Origin: Mucilaginibacter saanensis | GTDB taxonomy: Bacteria > Bacteroidota > Bacteroidia > Sphingobacteriales > Sphingobacteriaceae | Direction: 5' to 3' | Assembly: GCF_014200575.1 (NCBI RefSeq) | Contig: NZ_JACHBZ010000008.1 | Location: 172,128-236,127, forward strand | DNA: 64,000 bases | Notes under the pieces: generated by a model | Told to the model about the DNA's origin: nothing | The model's database searches: none | The model's input: only the letters and a program-made list of their open reading frames with translations | Shown here: positions 8,231 through 18,158 of the stretch, in pieces | Layout: every line of letters starts with the position of its first letter | How positions within the stretch are numbered: position 1 is the stretch's first letter | Position numbers and translations under genes: made by a program

Positions 8231-9211
8231 ATGAAAGTATTTAGTAAAGAATATCTTAAACAATTTTGGAAAATACTGGTAGCTACGTTTAGTGGGTTTT
8301 CAAATGATAATGGCTTAAAACTAAGTGCATCATTGGCCTATTATACCGTGTTTTCTATAGCGCCGCTGCTCATTATTATTATTTCGGTGGCAGGCCTTGT
8401 TTTGGGGCAGGATGCAGCTACGGATAAACTGTATCCCCAAATTTCAAGCTATGTGGGGTCGCAGGCAGCAACCCAGATACAGGATGCTTTAAAACACCTT
8501 CAACTATCCGGCAAATCGGGCATAGCTGTTGTAATTGGCCTTGTTACGCTGTTATTGGGTGCAAGCAGTATTTTTATCGAGATACAGGATTCATTAAACA
8601 TGATCTGGCGCGTAAAAGCTAAGCCTAAAAGCGGTTGGGTAAAATTGCTTCAAAACAGGTTTGTTTCATTTTCCCTGATTATCAGCTTAGGGTTTTTACT
8701 GCTGGCTTCGCTATTGGTGAATTTTGTGGTTGATGCACTGGGTAAAAGAATAGAGCATTTTTTACCGGCAGTTACGGGTTTGTTGTTAAAAGGGATAAAC
8801 CTGAGTATAACCCTGGTGGTTATTACTGTTTTGTTCGGTATTATATTTAAGTTTTTGCCCGATGTTAAAATCAAATGGAAGGATGTGCGCACAGGTGCGT
8901 TTTTTACCGCATTGCTTTTTATGCTTGGTCAGTATATTATCAGCTTGTACATTCAGTACACCGCACAGGGCTCGGCTTATGGAGCCGCGGGCTCTATCAT
9001 TGTGATCCTGGTGTGGATTTATTATACGTCGGCTATTCTTTATATTGGAGCGGAGTTTACCCAGGTATACGCAGAAGCAAGCGGGAGCCATATTGAGCCG
9101 GCAGAATATGCCGTGCATGTACAGCAAACCGAAGTGGAGAAACATGTAAAAAAGTTGCCGCCTCAGAACCCCGAACTGGAGGGCAACCTGAGGCGTAACA
9201 ATAAGCAGTAA
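8231..9211 (+). CDS. YihY/BrkB family inner-membrane protein
   Basis: A 326-residue polytopic membrane protein. The start of the domain (LAYYTVFSIAPLLIIIISVAGL) and the middle pattern LGASSIFIEIQDSLNMIW, then LYIQYTAQGSAYGAAGSIIV and LVWIYYTSAILYIGAEFTQV, are hallmark blocks of the YihY/BrkB family. About six membrane helices are visible. The last 40 residues are hydrophilic. The family's role is not settled; it was once called ribonuclease BN in error. It appears to be a single gene. Confidence 0.88.
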   Translation: MKVFSKEYLKQFWKILVATFSGFSNDNGLKLSASLAYYTVFSIAPLLIIIISVAGLVLGQDAATDKLYPQISSYVGSQAATQIQDALKHLQLSGKSGIAVVIGLVTLLLGASSIFIEIQDSLNMIWRVKAKPKSGWVKLLQNRFVSFSLIISLGFLLLASLLVNFVVDALGKRIEHFLPAVTGLLLKGINLSITLVVITVLFGIIFKFLPDVKIKWKDVRTGAFFTALLFMLGQYIISLYIQYTAQGSAYGAAGSIIVILVWIYYTSAILYIGAEFTQVYAEASGSHIEPAEYAVHVQQTEVEKHVKKLPPQNPELEGNLRRNNKQ

Positions 9212-9302
9212 AGCGTGCAGGCAACTAAAGTATTGGTTGTACTCTTCACACGATATTCACATTTTATTTGTAAATTCGTATATTAAATTATTTTAATACA
9301 AC

Positions 9303-10031
9303 ATGGAAATTAAAGATGACTACGTTTATAAAAACGTAATACAGTTAAACGAAACAGACGCTTCCCGTAAATTCATAGCCAATGTGTTTTTATGGATGTT
9401 TGTTGCTTTAGGTCTTTCAGCCTTTTGCGCATTCATTTTTTCTCAAAATCAGTCTTTGTATGAAATGCTCAGAAATCCCGAAACGGGGGGTAACACAGGC
9501 TTAGGTACTGCAGTAATGTTTGCTCCTCTTGCCTTTGTTTTAATAATCTCTTTTGGTTTTAATCGCTTATCATACGGTGTATTGGCTCTTATTTTTATTG
9601 CTTTTTCGGCAATTATGGGAGTTAGCTTAAGCTACATACTTTTGGCTTTTACAGCAAGCTCTGTATTAGGTGTATTTATCACTACATCGGTTGTGTTTGG
9701 TGTAATGGCCATTGCTGGTTATACCACTAATACCGACCTAACCAAATTTGGCTCTATTATGATGATGGGGCTGATTGGTATTATTGTGGCTTCGCTATTT
9801 AATATGTTCATGCATAGTAGCCAGTTGGAGTACATCATTAGCTACGTAGGTATTGCAGTATTTGTGGGTTTAACCGCTTATGACGTGCAAAAATTAAAAC
9901 GTATTGGTGCAGGTTTGGAGTATGGTGATGCAAATGCTAAAAAGATGGCATTGATGGGCGGCTTAACGCTGTACCTTGATTTTGTTAATCTTTTCCTGAT
10001 GATACTACGAATATTTGGCAGAAGAAGATAA
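9303..10031 (+). CDS. Bax inhibitor-1/YccA family membrane protein
   Basis: A 242-residue protein with about seven hydrophobic helices. Family marks include the LTAYDVQKLKRIG block near residues 193-205 and the closing LTLYLDFVNLFLMILRIFG. Members are integral membrane proteins proposed to act as pH-sensitive calcium leak channels or as partners of the FtsH protease. The N-terminus (about 25 residues) is cytosolic. It is followed by its own terminator. Confidence 0.9.
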   Translation: MEIKDDYVYKNVIQLNETDASRKFIANVFLWMFVALGLSAFCAFIFSQNQSLYEMLRNPETGGNTGLGTAVMFAPLAFVLIISFGFNRLSYGVLALIFIAFSAIMGVSLSYILLAFTASSVLGVFITTSVVFGVMAIAGYTTNTDLTKFGSIMMMGLIGIIVASLFNMFMHSSQLEYIISYVGIAVFVGLTAYDVQKLKRIGAGLEYGDANAKKMALMGGLTLYLDFVNLFLMILRIFGRRR

Positions 10032-10046
10032 TAAAATTCAAAACTA

Positions 10047-10083
10047 TTATTGAAAGCTGCCTGCAAAGGCGGCTTTTTTTGTT
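10047..10083 (+). terminator. Terminator after the Bax inhibitor-like gene
   Basis: AAAGCTGCC and GGCGGCTTT form a hairpin around TGCAAA, followed by eight T (to 10079). Confidence 0.8.
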
Positions 10084-10127
10084 TACATAAATTTACTTAT
10101 TATACACATACATAGGGTGCAATACTA

Positions 10128-10158
10128 TTGCATATTAAAGCTTTATTATGCACCTTTG
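10128..10158 (+). promoter_or_regulatory. Predicted promoter of the riboswitch-metH-metF unit
   Basis: A TTG at 10128-10130, a 20-base spacer and CACCTTTG at 10151-10158 fit the Bacteroidota TTG / TAnnTTTG pattern with one mismatch. Transcription would start at or just before the first base of the riboswitch. Confidence 0.5.
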
Positions 10159-10162
10159 CATT

Positions 10163-10270
10163 GCTTATGGAGAAAGACGGAGGGATTAGACCCTGCGATG
10201 TCTTAGCAACCTGTGCTTCACAAGGTGCTACATTCTACTCAACCGCTACAAAGTGTTGGGAAAGATAAGC
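10163..10270 (+). promoter_or_regulatory. SAM-I (S-box) riboswitch
   Basis: P1 is formed by GCTTAT (10163-10168) and ATAAGC (10265-10270). Between them are the S-box landmarks: AGA after P1, GGAGGGATTAGACCCTGCGA with the kink-turn, CTTAGCAACC, a P3 arm GTGCTTCACAAGGTGC and an AAAGTGTTGGGAAAG 3' segment. SAM-I binds S-adenosylmethionine and turns off methionine genes, which fits metH directly downstream. A hairpin CGAAAGTC / GACTTTTCG (10270-10298) follows and could be part of the expression platform, but no clear U-tract follows it. Confidence 0.88.
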
Positions 10271-10316
10271 GAAAGTCAATAGAACACCCGACTTTTCGAT
10301 GTAAGCTGTATTTTTT

Positions 10317-10430
10317 AGTATCAAGTAGTTAGTATCAGGTATCAAGATTTTTTTTGTCTTTTTATTTGATATAAATTAATCAGGCGCTGAGTTATCGGTA
10401 CGTGATACTTGATACTAATTACTTGATACC
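10317..10430 (+). repeat. 30-bp imperfect inverted repeat ending at the metH start codon
   Basis: Left arm 10317-10346 (AGTATCAAGTAGTTAGTATC and on) pairs with right arm 10401-10430 with about three mismatches. The right arm stops three bases before the metH ATG, so a folded transcript would bury the translation start. The TATCAAGTA-type sequence may also simply be a dispersed repeat. Confidence 0.6.
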
Positions 10431-10433
10431 AAA

Positions 10434-13400
10434 ATGGATATTAGAAAAGAATTAGAGAAGCGCATACTGGTTATTGACGGGGCAATGGGTACCATGATAC
10501 AGCGGTACCAATTAACTGAGCGGGATTTTCGTGGAGAGCGTTTTAAAGATCACTCAACTGACTTACAGGGAAATAATGATCTGCTGAATATAACACGCCC
10601 GGATATTATTAAGGCCATACATGCCGAATATCTGGAAGCAGGTGCCGATATTATTGAAACCAATACCTTCAGCACTCAGATAATTTCCCTGGCCGATTAT
10701 AAGCTGGAAGAATTAGCCTATGAGCTGAGCTATGAGGGTGCACGCCTGGCCCGTGAAGTAACCGAAGAATACAATCAGAAAACACCCGGTAAGCCGCGCT
10801 TTGTAGCCGGAGCCGTAGGGCCAACAAACCGTACAGCCTCCTTGTCACCCGATGTAAATGACCCGGGATACCGGGCTGTAACCTTTGATGATTTGGCCGA
10901 GGCTTATTATGATCAGGTTAGGGGTTTGGTTGATGGCGGAAGTGATCTGTTACTGGTTGAAACCATATTTGATACATTGAATGCTAAGGCTGCGCTGTTT
11001 GCCATCAACCGCTATGCGGATGAATCAGGTAAACAACTGCCTATCATGATATCCGGCACCATTACTGATGCTTCGGGGCGTACTCTGTCTGGTCAAACGG
11101 TTGAGGCTTTCTGGAACTCTATCCGTCACGCCAACCTGCTGTCAGTGGGGTTAAACTGTGCTTTGGGGGCAAAAGAAATGCGCCCTCACCTGGCCGAGCT
11201 TTCCGAAAAAGCCAATGTATTTATATCAGCCTATCCAAATGCGGGCTTACCAAATGAGTTTGGTCAGTATGACGAAACCGCGCATGAAACCGCGCACCAG
11301 GTTGATGATTTTATAAAGGCTGGTTTGGTTAATATTGTTGGTGGTTGTTGTGGCACTACGCCCGAGCATATTAAATGTATTGCCGAAAAAGCTGCAAAAT
11401 ATCCGCCAAGAAGACTACCTGAAATTGAACCTTATTTACGCTTGAGCGGTTTAGAAGCCGTTACCATAACTCCCGAAAGTATTTTTGTAAACGTTGGCGA
11501 GCGTACCAATATCACCGGATCGCCTAAATTTTCTAAACTGATACTGGCCGAAGATTATGAAGCCGCATTGGCTGTTGCGCTGCAACAGGTGGAAGGTGGT
11601 GCCCAGGTGATCGACATCAACATGGATGAGGGGATGATTGACTCGGAAGCGGTGATGGTGAAGTTCCTGAACCTGGTTGCATCTGAACCCGACATTGCCA
11701 AGCTCCCCATCATGATAGACTCGTCTAAATGGACAGTTATTGAGGCTGGTTTAAAGTGTATACAAGGTAAGGGTATTGTGAACTCCATCTCCCTGAAAGA
11801 GGGCGAAGAAAAGTTTAAAGAATATGCCCGTAAAATATTAAGCTATGGCGCTGCCGCTGTGGTGATGGCTTTTGACGAAACCGGTCAGGCCGATTCATTA
11901 GAGCGCCGTAAAGAAATCTGCGGACGCTCCTATAACATATTGGTGAATGAGGTTGGTTTTCCGCCGCAGGACATCATTTTTGACCCCAATATTTTAACCG
12001 TAGCAACCGGGCTCGAAGAGCACAATAACTATGCGGTGGATTTTATTGAGGCCACCCGCTGGATAAAACAAACCCTGCCTCATGCCAAAGTAAGCGGCGG
12101 GGTAAGTAATATTTCGTTCTCCTTTAGGGGTAATAACGTGGTACGCGAGGCTATGCACTCAGCTTTTCTGTACCATGCTATCAAAGCCGGTATGGATATG
12201 GGTATAGTAAATGCCGGCATGCTGGAAGTTTATGAGGAAATAGACAAAGCGCTGCTTGTATTGGTAGAGGATGTATTGCTTAATCGTCGGGATGATGCTA
12301 CAGAACGCTTGGTTGAGTATGCCGATACCATCAAAAGTAAAGGAAAAGAGATTGTTAGGGACGAAGAGTGGCGTAAAGACCCGGTTGCCAAACGCTTATC
12401 ACATGCCTTAGTTAAAGGCATTATTGAATACCTTGATGATGACGTGGAGGAAGCCCGCTTGGCCTATGATAAACCGTTGGAAGTAATTGAAGGCCCGCTG
12501 ATGGATGGCATGAACATCGTGGGTGATTTATTTGGCGCTGGTAAGATGTTTTTGCCGCAGGTTGTAAAATCGGCCCGTGTAATGAAAAAGGCAGTTGCCT
12601 ATTTGCTGCCTTTTATTGAGGAAGAAAAGAGAAATAATGCGAATGCAGATCAGCGTGCCAATGCCGGCAAAATATTAATGGCTACGGTGAAAGGTGATGT
12701 GCATGATATCGGGAAGAATATTGTAGGCGTTGTGCTGGCTTGTAATAATTTTGAGGTGGTTGACCTCGGCGTAATGGTTCCGGCGCAAAGGATCATTGAG
12801 GAAGCCAAAAAACAAAATGTGGATATCATTGGTCTGAGTGGGTTAATTACCCCATCGCTTGATGAAATGGTGCACTTTGCCAAAGAGATGGAGCGCGAGG
12901 GATTTACCATTCCGCTTATTATTGGCGGTGCCACAACTTCACGTATACATGCGGCGGTAAAGGTTGCCCCTCATTATTCTGGCGCAGCTATCCACGTGCT
13001 GGATGCCTCACGCAGTGTTACGGTTTGCAGCAGTTTAATGAATCGCGATGGTCGCGATAAATATATTCAGGGTATAAAGGATGAGTATACAAAGGCTCGT
13101 GAGGCCCATGCCAATAAAAAATCTGATAAGCGTTTCGCCACTATTGATGAGGCCCGGAAGGCAAAGTTCCAGATCAGTTTGGATGGTGATGTTGCGCCTA
13201 AGCCAACATTTACAGGCACCAAAGTATTTGAACAGTACCCGCTTGAAGAGCTGGTACCTTATATAGACTGGACACCGTTTTTCCATACCTGGGAGCTGCG
13301 CGGCAGCTACCCTAAAATATTTGCCGATAAGTTTGTAGGCGACGAAGCCAAAAAGCTTTATGATGATGCCCGCGAACTGTTAACAAAAATAGTAGATCAA

Positions 13401-14108
13401 AAGCTATTAAAGGCTAATGGTGTAATTGGTTTTTGGCCGGCTAACAGTGTAGGCGATGATATTGAGTTATATACTGATGAAAGTCGCACGCAATTGCTGT
13501 CCCGTATCCATACACTGCGTCAGCAAGGCGAGAAAGTGAAAGGCGATCCTTACTATGCGCTGTCTGATTTTATAGCGCCAAAAGAAAGCGGAGTGCCGGA
13601 CTATTTCGGTGGGTTTTCTGTAACTACAGGTATTGGTTGCGACGAGCTGGTGGCCGAATTTGAATGCGACCATGACGATTACAACAGCATTATGGCCAAA
13701 GCCCTTGCCGACCGTTTGGCAGAGGCATTTGCCGAAAAGATGCACGAGCTGGTGCGCAAGGAATACTGGGGCTATTCAAAAGGGGAGCAACTGAGTACCG
13801 ACGACCTGATCAAGGAGGAATACCAGGGTATTCGTCCGGCACCGGGATATCCTGCCTGTCCGGATCATACAGAAAAAACTACGCTGTTTGAACTGTTACA
13901 AGCCGAAGACAACGCGCATATGCACCTGACCGAAAGTTTGGCCATGACGCCGGCTGCATCAGTAAGCGGGTTTTATTTTGCACATCCGCAGGCAAGATAC
14001 TTTGGTTTAGGTAAAATTAGTAAAGACCAGGTGGAGGATTATGCCATCCGCAAAAATATGCCGCTGGAAGACGTAGAACGCTGGTTAGGGCCAAATATAA
14101 ATTATTAG
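10434..14108 (+). CDS. metH: Cobalamin-dependent methionine synthase
   Basis: A full-length 1224-residue enzyme with all four modules. The homocysteine domain (1-330) has the zinc cysteines in GLNCALGA (about 240) and [10 protein letters not shown] (303-312). The methyltetrahydrofolate (pterin) domain (about 345-620) starts at [16 protein letters not shown]. The cobalamin cap and Rossmann domain (about 640-890) has [10 protein letters not shown] near 755, whose His is the lower cobalt ligand. The AdoMet activation domain fills the rest and ends with [16 protein letters not shown] residues. It moves methyl from methyl-THF to homocysteine. The SAM riboswitch controls it, and metF, which supplies the substrate, follows by 85 bases. 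Confidence 0.97.
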   Translation: MDIRKELEKRILVIDGAMGTMIQRYQLTERDFRGERFKDHSTDLQGNNDLLNITRPDIIKAIHAEYLEAGADIIETNTFSTQIISLADYKLEELAYELSYEGARLAREVTEEYNQKTPGKPRFVAGAVGPTNRTASLSPDVNDPGYRAVTFDDLAEAYYDQVRGLVDGGSDLLLVETIFDTLNAKAALFAINRYADESGKQLPIMISGTITDASGRTLSGQTVEAFWNSIRHANLLSVGLNCALGAKEMRPHLAELSEKANVFISAYPNAGLPNEFGQYDETAHETAHQVDDFIKAGLVNIVGGCCGTTPEHIKCIAEKAAKYPPRRLPEIEPYLRLSGLEAVTITPESIFVNVGERTNITGSPKFSKLILAEDYEAALAVALQQVEGGAQVIDINMDEGMIDSEAVMVKFLNLVASEPDIAKLPIMIDSSKWTVIEAGLKCIQGKGIVNSISLKEGEEKFKEYARKILSYGAAAVVMAFDETGQADSLERRKEICGRSYNILVNEVGFPPQDIIFDPNILTVATGLEEHNNYAVDFIEATRWIKQTLPHAKVSGGVSNISFSFRGNNVVREAMHSAFLYHAIKAGMDMGIVNAGMLEVYEEIDKALLVLVEDVLLNRRDDATERLVEYADTIKSKGKEIVRDEEWRKDPVAKRLSHALVKGIIEYLDDDVEEARLAYDKPLEVIEGPLMDGMNIVGDLFGAGKMFLPQVVKSARVMKKAVAYLLPFIEEEKRNNANADQRANAGKILMATVKGDVHDIGKNIVGVVLACNNFEVVDLGVMVPAQRIIEEAKKQNVDIIGLSGLITPSLDEMVHFAKEMEREGFTIPLIIGGATTSRIHAAVKVAPHYSGAAIHVLDASRSVTVCSSLMNRDGRDKYIQGIKDEYTKAREAHANKKSDKRFATIDEARKAKFQISLDGDVAPKPTFTGTKVFEQYPLEELVPYIDWTPFFHTWELRGSYPKIFADKFVGDEAKKLYDDARELLTKIVDQKLLKANGVIGFWPANSVGDDIELYTDESRTQLLSRIHTLRQQGEKVKGDPYYALSDFIAPKESGVPDYFGGFSVTTGIGCDELVAEFECDHDDYNSIMAKALADRLAEAFAEKMHELVRKEYWGYSKGEQLSTDDLIKEEYQGIRPAPGYPACPDHTEKTTLFELLQAEDNAHMHLTESLAMTPAASVSGFYFAHPQARYFGLGKISKDQVEDYAIRKNMPLEDVERWLGPNINY

Positions 14109-14124
14109 ATAAAAATAAAACATA

Positions 14125-14153
14125 CGTCCATTGCTTCGTACCTCGCAATGACG
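14125..14153. repeat. Short extragenic repeat between metH and metF
   Basis: CGTCCATTGCTTCGTACCTC and the following GCAATGACG form a short palindrome-like unit of the dispersed repeat kind seen at 224-304. The metH-metF gap is only 85 bases and carries no terminator. Confidence 0.4.
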
Positions 14154-14193
14154 AAAGTATAAAAACAAGAGCGGTACAACCCGAACCAACCCA

Positions 14194-15150
14194 ATGAAAA
14201 TAACAGATCACATCGCAAACGCCAACGGCAAAACACTTTTTTCTTTTGAATTGATACCGCCTTTAAAGGGCCAAAGCATACAGGGCATTTATGATGCTAT
14301 TGATCCTTTAATGGAATTTAAGCCGCCGTTTATTGATGTAACCTCGCTGCGTGAGGATTATATTTATAAGGAACACGCTAACGGATTGCTTGAAAAGCTA
14401 AGTTACCGTAAGCGTCCTGGTACTGTTGCTATTTGCGCGGCTATCATGAACAAATACAAGGTAGATACCGTGCCGCATTTATTGTGTGGTGGTTTTACTA
14501 AGGACGAAACCGAAAACGGACTGGTTGACCTGCAATTTTTAGGCATCGAGAATGTACTGGTACTGCGTGGCGATGCCCGGCGTGGCGATGCTTCGTTTGT
14601 ACCTACCCCTAACGGGCATAATTATGCTACCGATTTGCTGCAGCAGGTAGTGGATATGAACAATGGTATTTACCTGCATGAGCATAGCGATGTGAGTCTG
14701 AAAACTGATTTTTGCATTGGTATAGCAGGGTATCCCGAAAAACATTTCGAGGCACCTAACCTTAAAACGGATTTTAAGTACCTGAAACAGAAGGTTGATA
14801 TGGGCGCAAAATTTATTGTGACCCAGATGTTTTTTGATAACCAAAAATATTTCGACTTTGTGAATAACTGCCGGGCAAATGGTATCAATGTACCTATTAT
14901 ACCCGGATTAAAGCCCGTCACTACCTCAAAACAACTCATTAATTTGGCCAAAACATTCCATATTGATATGCCTGAGGATCTGTGTGATGCTGTAAATAGC
15001 TGCAAAGTTGAAAAAGAGGTAAAGGATATTGGCGTGGAATGGATGATAAACCAATGTAAGGAGCTAATAAAATTCGGCGTACCCGTATTGCATTTTTATA
15101 CCATGAGCAATGCCGGCCCAACAAGGCGTATTGCTGAAGCTATTTTTTAG
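14194..15150 (+). CDS. metF: 5,10-Methylenetetrahydrofolate reductase
   Basis: A 318-residue FAD enzyme of normal length that reduces methylene-THF to methyl-THF with NAD(P)H, providing the methyl group used by MetH. Visible family blocks are FSFELIPPLKG at the N-terminus with the catalytic Glu, LVLRGDARRGD, the FCIGIAGYPEKH block, and TQMFFDNQKYFDFV near residue 210. GIHVLHFYTMSN-like residues near the end (VPVLHFYTMSNA) are also diagnostic. It lies downstream of metH without a terminator between, so both are probably one SAM-regulated unit. Confidence 0.96.
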   Translation: MKITDHIANANGKTLFSFELIPPLKGQSIQGIYDAIDPLMEFKPPFIDVTSLREDYIYKEHANGLLEKLSYRKRPGTVAICAAIMNKYKVDTVPHLLCGGFTKDETENGLVDLQFLGIENVLVLRGDARRGDASFVPTPNGHNYATDLLQQVVDMNNGIYLHEHSDVSLKTDFCIGIAGYPEKHFEAPNLKTDFKYLKQKVDMGAKFIVTQMFFDNQKYFDFVNNCRANGINVPIIPGLKPVTTSKQLINLAKTFHIDMPEDLCDAVNSCKVEKEVKDIGVEWMINQCKELIKFGVPVLHFYTMSNAGPTRRIAEAIF

Positions 15151-15173
15151 AAAAAGCTAAAGAGTTGTTCTGC

Positions 15174-15210
15174 AAAAAAAGGGTTTCACGTTGTTGTGAG
15201 GCCCTTTTTT
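15174..15210 (+). terminator. Terminator of the metH-metF unit
   Basis: AAAAAAGGGTTTCAC pairs with GTGAGGCCCTTTTTT around GTTGTT, with the T-run included. The rest of the 386-base gap to 15537 is very AT-rich and holds no gene or clear motif apart from presumed promoter sequence. Confidence 0.85.
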
Positions 15211-15536
15211 GTTTTCGGCACATTCGCCGCTAATATGGGGCCAAAACTATTTTTTAATTGTTAATAAATATATAATATATTAAATACAATATTTGTCTAT
15301 ATTGGTATAATAAATGCCAATATTAATCGCGTAATATTACAGTTTCTGATACGTAAAACTACGTAATGTACTTACCGGAAGTTATTAAATAAATTATATT
15401 AATAGCTGTTTATGAGTTTGTTACGTGATTTTTAATTGAGATTTAATTTTTAAACCAACCTGATCACTTGTTGAAATGATAGTTAATTAGTGTTAGTTTT
15501 ATGGAAACTAAATCCCAACCTATTATTAATTAAATC

Positions 15537-16025
15537 ATGGAAACACAAGAACAAAGATCAGTTATAACTGGTAATGAAGGAGCGCCAATTGAACTCAATG
15601 ATGCTGTCAGTTGGACGACAAATTACAGGCGTCGTAACCCCAATGCAGTAATATCCCAATTTTTTGGCCGTACCATACTAAGCAAAATACTGGAGCAGGA
15701 TGGCTGTCTTGGTATCCGGATTTACTTTGCAAATGAAAAGCATTTAAGCGGATGGCAGAGCTTTTTTGTAGGTGTAGGTAACTTTTTTATAAAGGTTGTT
15801 GCCAATGTTCATGACGAGAAACGTGTGGTTATTGTTGGCGTTAAGGATGATGGTAAAGATCAGTTGCCTCATAGCACCACCAGTGATGCAGCACCCGCAG
15901 GCGAAAAAACATTTAAGCTGATGGCTGGTGGTAGTGCAAGCAATGTTGTTGCCGACCGCTCGCACCCCTGCCCTGGTTCTGCTGGTTGCCCTAAAGGTAA
16001 GCTGTCCGGTGGCGGTGATGATTGA
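15537..16025 (+). CDS. Hypothetical protein with C-terminal Cys motif
   Basis: A 162-residue soluble protein with no signal peptide. The middle (ILEQDGCLGIRIYFANEKHL, then RVVIVGVKDDGKDQLP) is predicted alpha/beta; the tail is low-complexity with DRSHPCPGSAGCPKG, a His/Cys cluster near residues 142-152. It starts a cluster of four same-strand genes ending with a sensor kinase and response regulator. I recognise the pattern from Sphingobacteria but know no function. Confidence 0.7.
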   Translation: METQEQRSVITGNEGAPIELNDAVSWTTNYRRRNPNAVISQFFGRTILSKILEQDGCLGIRIYFANEKHLSGWQSFFVGVGNFFIKVVANVHDEKRVVIVGVKDDGKDQLPHSTTSDAAPAGEKTFKLMAGGSASNVVADRSHPCPGSAGCPKGKLSGGGDD

Positions 16026-16052
16026 GTATAAACAGGTTTAATAAACAAATGC

Positions 16053-16685
16053 ATGCCTTTAAGTACAATATTTGATATCATTTCAACCATATCGGGTTTT
16101 TTTCCGGTGGTGGTAGCGTTGTATAATTATAGGCACCTTGATAAGGTATTGAAAATTGCAGCTGTTTTTTTTCTGGTATCGTCTTTTTTTGATCCCCTGA
16201 TGTGGTTGTTGGCCAGCAGTGGATCAAAAAATAATATGCCCTTAATACATGTTAATATTTTGGTAACCGTGCTGTTTTTTACAGTGATTTACTATGAGCT
16301 GTTTTTAAAACCGGTATTAAAAAAAGTTACTATAATTCTATCGGTTATAACTTTAATAGTCATGCTTGCCTATAACTGGAATTTTTATGAGTACCCCTCA
16401 GTTTCCAGTACGGCTTCGGGCATATTACTTATTGTACTGTCGCTTATTTATTTTTATCAGTTACTAAACCCATTAAAGTTTGTTGATATTGAAAAGCAGG
16501 GACTTTTCTGGATAAATGCCGGGGTGCTCTTTTATTCATCTGTTAATATATTTTTGTTTATGATATTTACTCAGATTCCTGTTGAAGACAGGCCCAACTA
16601 TTACATTATAAACAGCGTAACAAATATTATTGCCAACATATTATATTCAGTAGGATTATTTTGCAAACCACAGAAAGCAACCTGA
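16053..16685 (+). CDS. Hypothetical polytopic membrane protein
   Basis: A 210-residue protein made almost wholly of hydrophobic helices; about six to seven membrane segments are visible (for example ISTISGFFPVVVALYNY, VNILVTVLFFTVIYYEL, VTIILSVITLIVMLAYN, SGILLIVLSLIYFYQLL). No enzymatic motif is seen. Its end overlaps the start of the histidine kinase gene by 25 bases, so the two are translationally coupled. It may be the sensing membrane partner of the kinase, which itself has only one helix. Confidence 0.75.
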   Translation: MPLSTIFDIISTISGFFPVVVALYNYRHLDKVLKIAAVFFLVSSFFDPLMWLLASSGSKNNMPLIHVNILVTVLFFTVIYYELFLKPVLKKVTIILSVITLIVMLAYNWNFYEYPSVSSTASGILLIVLSLIYFYQLLNPLKFVDIEKQGLFWINAGVLFYSSVNIFLFMIFTQIPVEDRPNYYIINSVTNIIANILYSVGLFCKPQKAT

Positions 16686-17443
16686 TCCCGGTATTAATTA
16701 TCGGGACATTGGTAGTTGTTGTATTAATTACTTGCTTGTTTTTCTTCGTGATTATTTATCAGCGAAAAATGATAAAAAATCAGGTTGAATTGCGTGCGTT
16801 GCATGATCAGCGGCAAGGCGATTTAATGAATGCTGTTTTTGAAACGCAGGAAAGCGAGCGCAAGCGCCTGGCCGAAGATCTGCATGACAGTGTTGGGCAG
16901 GTGCTATCGGCCATAAAATTAAACCTGCACCGGCTCGATAAAAACTGTATAAGCGAAGGCACTCAACCCCTGCTGGCTGATACCCGTAAGCTTACGGATG
17001 AGTGTATACAGGAAATACGGAATATTATACACAATGTTTTACCTCCCGTGCTTACCGACTACGGTTTTCTGGTTGCGCTCGAAGCACTGAGTAATAAGGT
17101 GGAGCAGGCTACACATATTAAGGTAAAGTTTACAAAAAACATTGCCGATCAAAGGTTTTCGCACGAAATTGAACTGGCGCTTTATCGCATAGCCCAAGAG
17201 CTTTTTGGCAACGCTATTAAACATTCTGATGCTACAGTTATCCACCTTTCGGTAACCCGCGACGACGGTTTTATGATTATGGAATTTAAGGACAACGGAG
17301 TTGGGTTTAAGCTTAACGAGGTTAAACAAGGGTTCGGCATTAAAAATCTGGAGAGCCGTGTACAACTCATAAACGGCCAAATTAATATATATAGTAAGCC
17401 CTCAAGCGGCACACTTACAACTATAAAATTAAAAATAGCATAG
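16661..17443 (+). CDS. Sensor histidine kinase, NarL/HisKA_3 type
   Basis: A 260-residue kinase starting at TTG inside the previous gene. One N-terminal membrane helix covers residues 9-33. The HisKA_3 box ERKRLAEDLHDSVGQ puts the phospho-accepting His at residue 75, and the HATPase_c domain shows ELFGNAIKHS (N box), FKDNGVGF (G1) and GFGIKNLESRV (G2). It lacks any extracellular sensor domain, so the upstream membrane protein may supply input. The response regulator gene follows by 42 bases. Confidence 0.92.
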   Translation: MQTTESNLIPVLIIGTLVVVVLITCLFFFVIIYQRKMIKNQVELRALHDQRQGDLMNAVFETQESERKRLAEDLHDSVGQVLSAIKLNLHRLDKNCISEGTQPLLADTRKLTDECIQEIRNIIHNVLPPVLTDYGFLVALEALSNKVEQATHIKVKFTKNIADQRFSHEIELALYRIAQELFGNAIKHSDATVIHLSVTRDDGFMIMEFKDNGVGFKLNEVKQGFGIKNLESRVQLINGQINIYSKPSSGTLTTIKLKIA

Positions 17444-17485
17444 TTTGTATCTTTAAACTATATTTAGCCAACTATTTGTTAGACA

Positions 17486-18142
17486 ATGGGTACAATTAAA
17501 TTAGGCATCATAGATGATCATAAGATTTTTAGGAATGGGTTAAAGGCAACCTTAGAAGATTGTGAGGATTTTGACCTTGTACTTGAAGCATCAAACGGTA
17601 AAGAACTGGTAGGGCTGCTGACTACCAAAACCCCTGATGTGTTATTAATGGATATAAAAATGCCCGAAATGGATGGCATCCAAACGGCGGCTTATGTGCA
17701 ACAGCATTATAAGCATATCAAGATACTGGCATTATCCATGTTTAATGAAGATAAATATATTGTTGATATGATGAAGGCCGGTGCTTCTGGCTACCTGCTT
17801 AAAAATTCCGAGCCCGAGGAGATCATCGAGGCCATATCAACAGTTTATCATAAAGGGTTTTATTTTAATGAGCACCTTTCCATAACACTGATCAAGCAGT
17901 TGGTGGTTAACGACCATGTTGAAAGTATCCCGCATAACAAAGCCGACCTTAATGAGCGTGAAATAGAAGTGCTGAAGCTGGTTTGCCAGGAATGCTCAAA
18001 TCAGGAAATAGCCGACCGTATTTTTCTGAGCGTGCGTACCGTTGAGGGTTACCGGGCCAGGTTGTTTGAAAAAACATGTTCCAAAAACCTGGTCGGTTTG
18101 GTTATATACGCCATAAAACGGGGTATCATCAACGTAACATAG
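17486..18142 (+). CDS. Response regulator, NarL/LuxR type
   Basis: A 218-residue protein with a receiver domain (IIDDHKIFRNGL at the acidic pocket, phospho-acceptor Asp56 in LLMDIKMP, and KNSEPEEI with the conserved Lys) and a C-terminal LuxR helix-turn-helix (LNEREIEVLKLVCQECSNQE, then IADRIFLSVRTVEGYRARLF). It is the cognate partner of the kinase upstream. The target genes are not evident; the co-transcribed membrane and hypothetical genes are candidates. Confidence 0.93.
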   Translation: MGTIKLGIIDDHKIFRNGLKATLEDCEDFDLVLEASNGKELVGLLTTKTPDVLLMDIKMPEMDGIQTAAYVQQHYKHIKILALSMFNEDKYIVDMMKAGASGYLLKNSEPEEIIEAISTVYHKGFYFNEHLSITLIKQLVVNDHVESIPHNKADLNEREIEVLKLVCQECSNQEIADRIFLSVRTVEGYRARLFEKTCSKNLVGLVIYAIKRGIINVT

Positions 18143-18158
18143 TTGCCCGCACGCGCAC

